In this document: positions 59,439-64,000 of the stretch, in pieces | How the letters are laid out: every line of letters begins with the position of its first letter | Position numbering within the stretch: position 1 is the stretch's first letter | Source of the DNA: Rhizobiales bacterium Y(2018) | GTDB lineage: Bacteria > Pseudomonadota > Alphaproteobacteria > Rhizobiales > Aestuariivirgaceae | Assembly (NCBI GenBank): GCA_005502925.1 | Contig: SCPD01000002.1 | Coordinates: forward strand, 62,001-126,000 | DNA: 64,000 nt | Direction of reading: 5' to 3' | Program-made: the position numbers and the translations under genes | The notes under the pieces: generated by a model | Database searches by the model: none | What the model was told of the DNA's origin: nothing | Seen by the model: the letters and a program-made list of their open reading frames with translations, nothing else

Positions 59439-59762
59439 ATGTCTACCCACAAGGTCTCCGACTCTTCCTTCGACGCCGATGTCCTCAAAGCGGATGGTCC
59501 GGTGGTTGTCGATTTCTGGGCCGAATGGTGCGGGCCGTGCAAGATGATCGCTCCGGCGCTCGAGGAGATCGCCAAGGAGCTCGGGCCCAAGGTCAAGGTC
59601 GTGAAAATCAATATCGACGAGAACCCCAAGGTCCCGTCGCAGTATGGCGTGCGCGGCATCCCGACCCTCATGCTCTTCAAGGGCGGCAAGGTCGCCTCGA
59701 CCAAGGTCGGTGCGGCGCCCAAGGGCCAGCTCCAGTCCTGGATCGAGCAGTCGATCGCCTGA
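59439..59762 (+). CDS. trxA: Thioredoxin
   Basis: 107 residues, active site WCGPC (Cys31, Cys34) in [20 protein letters not shown], cis-proline loop [12 protein letters not shown] general cytoplasmic disulfide reductase. The ATG at 59439 gives the standard N-terminus; ATGAGG 12 nt upstream contains the ribosome-binding site. It lies 82 bp after addA, as in many alphaproteobacteria, and ends at a strong terminator. Confidence 0.97.
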   Translation: MSTHKVSDSSFDADVLKADGPVVVDFWAEWCGPCKMIAPALEEIAKELGPKVKVVKINIDENPKVPSQYGVRGIPTLMLFKGGKVASTKVGAAPKGQLQSWIEQSIA

Positions 59763-59790
59763 TCCGCACGGACAGTTCGAGAATTTCCAG

Positions 59791-59821
59791 CACGGCCCGG
59801 TTTTCCGGGCCGTGTTTTTTT
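59791..59821 (+). terminator. Rho-independent terminator of trxA
   Basis: CACGGCCCGG, loop TTTT, CCGGGCCGTG, then seven T. A textbook terminator 29 nt after the trxA stop. Confidence 0.93.
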
Positions 59822-59926
59822 GCAGCGGAAGTCCGCTGTAAACTGCAGGGGAATTTGCAGCGGATTAACAGCGGATCTGCAGGGAACTACAGGGAATTTC
59901 CCGAAAGCCCAAACAACAGGGATTTC
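59822..59926 (+). repeat. Degenerate short tandem repeats, about 10-11 bp
   Basis: Units of the form [G/A]CAG[C/G]G[G/A]A recur: GCAGCGGAAGT, GCAGGGGAATTT, GCAGCGGATTA, ACAGCGGATCT, GCAGGGAACT, ACAGGGAATTTC and ACAGGGATTTCC. The middle four are spaced 10-11 bp apart. It begins at the trxA terminator. Similar 'ACAGGGAATTT' tracts occur in rhizobial intergenic DNA in my memory, but I cannot assign a function. The rest of 59927-60053 shows nothing. Confidence 0.65.
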
Positions 59927-60053
59927 CAGATCGGCCAGCCTGACAATTTCCATCGCGTCAGCCCGCCCACGATTGCAAGCCAAAAAACTTTTCACCTCTT
60001 TGTCGAAATACGGAATCATCATTCGTCGGGATGGTGAAGCGGGCTACAGCAAA

Positions 60054-60157
60054 TCCCGCCAAAGTTGAAGACTTTGGCGATAAGGATTTGCTGCAGGTAT
60101 TGATTTGGCGCGAATCCTCTTCGGCGAAGTGATTCCACTTCGCGGGATGCGCGCTAG
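60054..60157 (-). repeat. RIME-like element C, copy 2, upstream of the alpha/beta hydrolase
   Basis: 104 bp matching 23947-24052 almost base for base, with the same hairpins (CGCCAAAGT..ACTTTGGCG and CGAAGTGATTCCACTTCG) and the same end GATGCGCGCTAG. It ends 25 nt before the hydrolase ATG. The two copies differ by a handful of substitutions and small indels, many of them within loops or the spacer. Confidence 0.88.
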
Positions 60158-60182
60158 CCGCGCCAAACCAAGGAGAGAAATA

Positions 60183-61049
60183 ATGTTGCGAACTGCGTTG
60201 ATCGCCTGGGCCCTGCTGTTGCTGGCAGGCCCGGTCCTGGCCCAGACGGACGCCAAGGGCGACCGGGTCGAGGTCAATGGCATGCAGATGTACTATGAGG
60301 TGTCGGGCGCGGGCGAGCCGCTGGTCGTGCTGCACGGCGCCTATATGAATATCCCGAGCATGGGCAAGATCGTCTCCAAGCTCGCCCTGACGCACAAGGT
60401 CTATGCGCTCGAATTCCAGGGCCATGGCCGCACCACCGATATCGACCGGCCGATCACCTATCCCAATCTCGCCGATGACGTGGCTGTCTTCATGGACAAG
60501 GTCGGGCTCAAGAAAGCCGATGTGTTCGGCTATTCGATGGGCGCCGCCGCCGGCCTGCAGCTCGCCATCCGCCATCCCGACAAGGTGAACAAGCTCGTCG
60601 CCGCTTCCGCCGCTTACGACGCCCAGGGCTGGCAGCCGGAATTCACCGCCTTCATCCCGCAGATGACGGTCGAGATGTTCGTCAACATGCCCTTCGCGCA
60701 AGACTACAAGAAGCTCGCCGCCAATCCCGACGGCTTTCCGGCGCTGGTCAAGAAGCTGATCGCCCTCGAACATGAGCCGATGGCCTGGGGCAATGAGGTC
60801 AAGGCACTGAAGACTCCGGTGCTGATCATCGCCGGCGATGCCGATGTGGCGACGCTCGAACATGCGGTCGCGATGTTCCGTCTCCTGGGCGGCGGCGGCA
60901 TGGGCGACATGGGCAAACCCTTGCCGGCCTCGCGCCTCGCCATCCTGCCGGCGACATCGCACACCGCTGTCATCGGCCAGACCGATCTGCTTTTCGGGCT
61001 CATCGAGCCTTTCCTGAAAGGCGAGACGCCGAAAGGCATGTTCCAGTGA
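60183..61049 (+). CDS. Exported alpha/beta hydrolase
   Basis: 288 residues. MLRTALIAWALLLLAGPVLA is a signal peptide, then an alpha/beta-hydrolase fold: oxyanion strand PLVVLHGAYMN, nucleophile elbow GYSMGAAAG, acid IIAGDADVATL, and catalytic His in PATSHTAVI. Likely a periplasmic esterase or lipase; substrate unknown. GGAGAG lies about 6 nt before the ATG at 60183; the frame open upstream runs into repeat C and is not coding. It is flanked by RIME-like elements on both sides. Confidence 0.88.
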   Translation: MLRTALIAWALLLLAGPVLAQTDAKGDRVEVNGMQMYYEVSGAGEPLVVLHGAYMNIPSMGKIVSKLALTHKVYALEFQGHGRTTDIDRPITYPNLADDVAVFMDKVGLKKADVFGYSMGAAAGLQLAIRHPDKVNKLVAASAAYDAQGWQPEFTAFIPQMTVEMFVNMPFAQDYKKLAANPDGFPALVKKLIALEHEPMAWGNEVKALKTPVLIIAGDADVATLEHAVAMFRLLGGGGMGDMGKPLPASRLAILPATSHTAVIGQTDLLFGLIEPFLKGETPKGMFQ

Positions 61050-61060
61050 GAGCTTCGCAT

Positions 61061-61187
61061 TAGAGCCCTTCCCGTTTTGATCGAATCGTTCCGATTCGAT
61101 CAAAACGGGAAAAAGGGCTCGAAAACATATAATCTGGAGCGCTTCCTTATCGCCAAAGTCGAGCAACTTTGGCGGGAAGCGCTCTAG
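61061..61187 (-). repeat. RIME-like element D, copy 2, downstream of the hydrolase
   Basis: 127 bp bounded by TAGAGC and GCTCTAG. Hairpin CCCGTTTTGATCGAATCG, centre TTC, CGATTCGATCAAAACGGG; spacer AACATATAATCTGG; then the CGCCAAAGT-CGAGCA-ACTTTGGCG module inside GCGCTTCC...GGAAGCGC, nearly identical to 35165-35288 in this part. It starts 11 nt after the hydrolase stop. Confidence 0.88.
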
Positions 61188-61700
61188 GGTGAGGCCGCGA
61201 TAGCGGCCCACCTTTGATGCGAGCGCAATGAGATGGCGGCGAAAGTGTAGCTGCCGGAAAAGTTATGTGCGCTTGACACTCTGTTTGCGGCAGGACTATT
61301 TGCATCCGATGTACGAATACCGGCTGCGCGCCACATGGCGAAAAGTGATCTGTTGCTGATCGCCTGCACGCTCCTCCTGATATCGTCAGCGCAGCAATAT
61401 GTGGTCGCGCGCTCACTCGCGATTTTCGATCCTTCGCATGCGAACATGCAGGCTGAGGACATGATCGGCCTGTATGATCATCATGGCGGCAGTCAACTGG
61501 GTGATGTCGGCGCAGAGAATGAGGCGCGGGACTCTCAGAATGGCCTGTGCAATGCACTGAGCTGCGTCGCCTTTGCGGCCATCGTCGCCACCGTGACCGA
61601 AATCGCATCCGCCGACGGACAGCGTTACCTTGCCGTCGGGCTGGATGATATAAACGGACACGACGTGTTCGACCTGATGAGGCCACCTCGGATCTGAGTT
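61188..61700. other. About 510 bp without a supportable gene
   Basis: No reading frame on either strand shows a recognisable domain, good ribosome-binding site and credible composition together. A plus-strand frame at 61335-61697 begins MAKSDLLLIACTLLLISSAQ, which looks like a signal peptide, but the remainder is unconvincing; a minus-strand frame at 61413-61661 is no better. The stretch looks less GC-rich than its surroundings. It may hold the cyclase promoter or a decayed gene. Confidence 0.5.
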
Positions 61701-63038
61701 GTGCAGATCGAGTCATCGCCGAGAAAATCTTCGGCGGATGACGACTCCCCAATTCACAGTTCGCGGTTTTTCATGCTCAACAGCCTGTTGCTGCTCGGCC
61801 GGAGCAGTCTTCTGCAACTCCCATCGCGGCCCGAATTCCGGGCCATCACTTTGCGTGTCGTCGCCGTCACGGGAGCCCTCGGCATTCTCTTTGTCGGCGA
61901 TAGCAAGCACGGCGTCGCCTTCTACATCGCCGTGGCCGCGGCCTATCTTGCGGCCGTGCTGGTCCTCACCGTCCTCATGCGCCGTCAATCGTCCGAGCGG
62001 CTGGTGGCGGGGTTTGTCGTGATGGACGCGGTTCTCGTGGCCTGCGTCCTCTACCGGGACCTTCTCGGCGCGCCCGTCACCGATGATCACAGCCTCACGA
62101 CAGTCGGCCTCGTCGTGCCCTTCATTGTCCTGAGCCATGTGGCGATGAACCTCGACGGCCGCCTGGTCTTCGCCTTCGCGGTGACGGTGCTGGTGGCCTG
62201 GCTGACCATGCTCGTTCTCGTGGCGCTGCGCCACGAGCTCAGTTTGAGGGCTTTCTTCAGTCTCGATCTGGGATTGGCGCTCGGTTTTGGCTTTGCCGCG
62301 TTCTCGACCGGGCTTCTCGCCCTCGACCATAAGCGCGCGCGCCGGCAGGTGCAGAAGATCGATCGCTGGCGCAACAACCTAGCGCGGTTTTTCTCGCCGC
62401 ATATGGTCGCCGACCTGCAGGAGGCGGGGCACGCGCTGAACCTGCGCCGGCGCTCGGCCGCCATCATGTTCGTCGACCTGCGGGATTTTACCGCTTATGC
62501 CGAATCGGCGCCCGCGGCCGAGCTGGCCGGCGTCCTTGCCACCTACCGGCATCTCGTGGCCGGTACGGTGTTCGCTCATGGTGGAACCATCGACAAGTTT
62601 ATCGGGGACGGCATCATGGCTGTCTTCGGGCATCCCGTGCCGGCGGCAGATGATGCACACCGGGCGCTTTCCTGCGCAATCTCCCTTACCGAGCAGCTGC
62701 GCGCCTGGTCGCCGCCGCTCGGCGAGGGCGCTCCTGTTTTTGAAGCCGGGATCGGGTTGCACTATGGCACGGTCATCGGCGGGGTGCTGGAGAGCGGCTA
62801 TCATGACGAGTTTACGGTCATTGGCGACGCCGTAAATGTGGCGCAGCGCCTCGAGGCCCTGACAAAGGAACGCGACGCGACACTCGTGGTCTCGTGGGAC
62901 CTTCTCACCCAGACAGGAAATGCCGGTGGACAGGGTGGCTGGGTTACCGAGAGGGCGGTCGCCCTTTCCGGCCGCCGCCTTCCGGTCGACATTGCGTATC
63001 TGCCGCGTCCCGCGCCCCGAAGTCAGCGCCCGACGTAA
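61701..63038 (+). CDS. Membrane-bound class III adenylate/guanylate cyclase
   Basis: 445 residues. About six membrane segments lie in 45-225, then a cyclase catalytic domain (about 245-430): AIMFVDLRDFTAYAE with a metal Asp, GGTIDKFIGDGIMAVFGHP with the second metal Asp, and FTVIGDAVNVAQRLEAL with the Asn/Arg pair. It should make a cyclic nucleotide, most likely cAMP, in response to a membrane signal. A GTG at 61701 gives the longest form; ATG at 61773 (MLNSLLLLG) is an alternative, and neither has a strong ribosome site. The last 16 bp overlap the convergent enoyl-CoA hydratase gene. Confidence 0.88.
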   Translation: MQIESSPRKSSADDDSPIHSSRFFMLNSLLLLGRSSLLQLPSRPEFRAITLRVVAVTGALGILFVGDSKHGVAFYIAVAAAYLAAVLVLTVLMRRQSSERLVAGFVVMDAVLVACVLYRDLLGAPVTDDHSLTTVGLVVPFIVLSHVAMNLDGRLVFAFAVTVLVAWLTMLVLVALRHELSLRAFFSLDLGLALGFGFAAFSTGLLALDHKRARRQVQKIDRWRNNLARFFSPHMVADLQEAGHALNLRRRSAAIMFVDLRDFTAYAESAPAAELAGVLATYRHLVAGTVFAHGGTIDKFIGDGIMAVFGHPVPAADDAHRALSCAISLTEQLRAWSPPLGEGAPVFEAGIGLHYGTVIGGVLESGYHDEFTVIGDAVNVAQRLEALTKERDATLVVSWDLLTQTGNAGGQGGWVTERAVALSGRRLPVDIAYLPRPAPRSQRPT

Positions 63039-63814
63039 ATCGCCGGGCGGCTCGCCAGCCAGGCGTCGAGCGCCTCGCGCGTATCGTGGCTCGGCACCAT
63101 GCGGGCGAACTGCTCGCTTTCGATGGCCAGTCCTTCGGCGATGGAGACATCGAGGCCGCGCGTCACCGCGGTGATGATCCGTGCCGCCGCCAGCGGCGAA
63201 TGGCGTAGGATGCGCTGCGCGAGAGCGAAGGCCGCCGGCAGGAGCTCGTCATGCGGCACGACCTTGTTGACGAGGCCGATCTCATAGGCGCGCTCTGCCG
63301 AGAAGGGATCACCGGTCAGCAGAAGCTCCAAGCCGCGCTTGCGGCCGGCGAGCCGCGGCAGGCGCTGCGTCCCGCCGAAAGTCGGCGGGATGCCGATAGT
63401 GATCTCGGGCTTGGCGAAGACCGCCTTTTCACTCGCCACGGCGAGATGCACCGCCTCGGTGATTTCGCAGCCGCCGCCATAGGCGATGCCGTTGACCGCG
63501 GCGATCACCGGCTTGCGGAAGGCCTCGAGCCGCGCCGTCATCGCCTGGCCGCGGCGGACAAAGGCCTTCACCGCGGCTTGTGGCCCTTGTTTTATGCTCT
63601 CGGAGAATTCGGTGATGTCGGCGCCGGCCGAGAACGCGCGCGGACCAGCCCCCGTCAAGATGACCGCGCCGACGCTCTCGTCGTCTTCGATGCTGTCGAG
63701 ATGCGCCACCAGGCTGTCGATGAGGGCGTAGCTCAGCGCATTCAGCTTGTCGGGACGGTTGAGGGTCAACACCGCGACGGCGCCTTGGGTTTCCCGGAGG
63801 ACGAGTTCGGACAT
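63023..63814 (-). CDS. Enoyl-CoA hydratase/isomerase family protein
   Basis: 263 residues, crotonase fold: LTLNRPDKLNALSYALIDSL, oxyanion-hole segments GPRAFSAGADITEF and AVNGIAYGGGCEITEAVHLA, and catalytic-Glu region KPEITIGIPPTFGGTQRLPR. It hydrates enoyl-CoA in fatty- or aromatic-acid breakdown; the exact substrate is unclear. The ATG at 63814 has AAGGTGAG just upstream; the frame open to 63928 crosses the operator. It is divergent from a TetR gene, which probably represses it. Confidence 0.92.
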   Translation of the reverse strand: MSELVLRETQGAVAVLTLNRPDKLNALSYALIDSLVAHLDSIEDDESVGAVILTGAGPRAFSAGADITEFSESIKQGPQAAVKAFVRRGQAMTARLEAFRKPVIAAVNGIAYGGGCEITEAVHLAVASEKAVFAKPEITIGIPPTFGGTQRLPRLAGRKRGLELLLTGDPFSAERAYEIGLVNKVVPHDELLPAAFALAQRILRHSPLAAARIITAVTRGLDVSIAEGLAIESEQFARMVPSHDTREALDAWLASRPAIYVGR

Positions 63815-63872
63815 CGGCTCACCTTGCCTGGTTTGTTTTAGCTGCCGGAAAGCTAGCGGCCGCCGATCCTTG

Positions 63873-63896
63873 TGTATACTCACTAGGCAGTATACA
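63873..63896. promoter_or_regulatory. Palindromic operator between the enoyl-CoA hydratase and TetR genes
   Basis: TGTATAC, 10-bp centre, GTATACA: perfect 7-bp arms in a 24-bp site, in the 89-bp divergent gap, 7 nt from the tetR ATG. Its size and place fit a TetR dimer controlling itself and the hydratase. GTATAC-containing arms may also form part of the promoters. Confidence 0.7.
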
Positions 63897-63903
63897 AAGA
63901 GGC

Positions 63904-64000
63904 ATGCCGCCCAATGGAAGCGAGACACGTGACCGGATCGTCGCCGCGGCGGCCCGGCTGTTCTATGCCGAGGGCATCCGCGCGGTGAGCGTCGATGCCG
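63904..64000 (+). CDS. TetR family transcriptional regulator (N-terminal part)
   Basis: Cut by the window end; 32 codons are visible. MPPNGSETRDRIVAAAARLF followed by YAEGIRAVSVDA is the first helix and start of the helix-turn-helix of a TetR repressor. AAAGAGG lies just upstream of the ATG at 63904, inside or next to the palindrome. The ligand-binding part is not visible. Confidence 0.8.
   Translation, partial: MPPNGSETRDRIVAAAARLFYAEGIRAVSVDA

Noticed and set aside
60105-60182. N-terminal extension of the alpha/beta hydrolase
   Set aside because: These codons come from repeat C2; the ATG at 60183 has a ribosome-binding site and opens a good signal peptide.
61335-61697. 120-codon plus-strand frame with a hydrophobic start
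   Set aside because: The first 20 residues resemble a signal peptide, but there is no clear ribosome-binding site, the remainder has no known fold, and a frame on the other strand is equally open. Left as unsupported.

Overview
The window is ordinary, densely coded, high-GC chromosome of an alphaproteobacterium, most likely of the order Hyphomicrobiales (Rhizobiales). The evidence is the gene order chvI-chvG-hprK-EIIA(Man)-HPr-ahcY beside pckA, a DivL-type kinase whose H-box histidine is tyrosine, alphaproteobacterial-type AddB/AddA, a DUF1150/Hsp20 pair, and RIME-like intergenic palindromic elements. No species can be named from this alone. I see no tRNA, rRNA, CRISPR array, prophage, insertion sequence or defence island.

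Layout. 1-3.2 kb: end of lptB, then rpoN, hpf and ptsN (LPS export, sigma-54 and the nitrogen PTS). 3.5-4.2 kb (minus): DUF1150 and a small heat-shock protein with a possible RNA thermometer. 4.4-12.9 kb (plus): a nucleoside uptake and breakdown operon, namely a BMP-family ABC transporter (binding protein, double ATPase, two permeases), cdd, pnp, deoA and deoB. 13-16.5 kb: a winged-helix/TPR regulator with three 10-bp-period direct repeats upstream, and an ABC-2 exporter. 16.6-19.1 kb: hrpB. 19.2-23.9 kb: a complete Entner-Doudoroff set, zwf-pgl-edd-eda. 24-27.9 kb: deoC, a double-domain aldehyde dehydrogenase and a RbsD/FucU mutarotase, which continue deoxyribose breakdown after deoB. 28-30.8 kb: a Sco1-like copper protein, intracellular PHB depolymerase and a YgjP-type metalloprotease. 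30.8-35.1 kb (minus): ugpBAEC, for glycerol-3-phosphate uptake. 35.4-42.7 kb: small exported proteins, a sugar-phosphate isomerase-like protein, PBP1A, a MarR regulator with a four-cysteine tail, pckA and a HugZ-like protein. 42.8-48.1 kb: chvI-chvG-hprK-manX-ptsH-ahcY. 48.3-59.8 kb: divL, a TsaE-AmgK fusion, murU, addB, addA and trxA. 59.8-64 kb: repeats around an exported alpha/beta hydrolase, an adenylate/guanylate cyclase, enoyl-CoA hydratase and the start of a divergent TetR gene with a clear operator.

How it fits together. The window is rich in carbon metabolism: nucleosides and deoxyribose, glucose through the Entner-Doudoroff route, stored polyhydroxybutyrate, glycerol-3-phosphate, and gluconeogenesis through PckA. 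It also holds the regulatory phosphotransferase proteins (PtsN, HprK, EIIA, HPr) and the ChvG-ChvI system. Cell-cycle control (DivL) and cell-wall recycling (AmgK, MurU) share one gene string with DNA repair.

The most unusual structure is intergenic. Six copies of a composite two-palindrome element of about 100-127 bp share one architecture but exchange palindrome modules, and five of the six end 9-40 nt upstream of a start codon (edd, deoC, phaZ, ugpB and the alpha/beta hydrolase). Two other inverted-repeat families lie at 3216-3404 and 8119-8219. I found no convincing undescribed multi-gene system.
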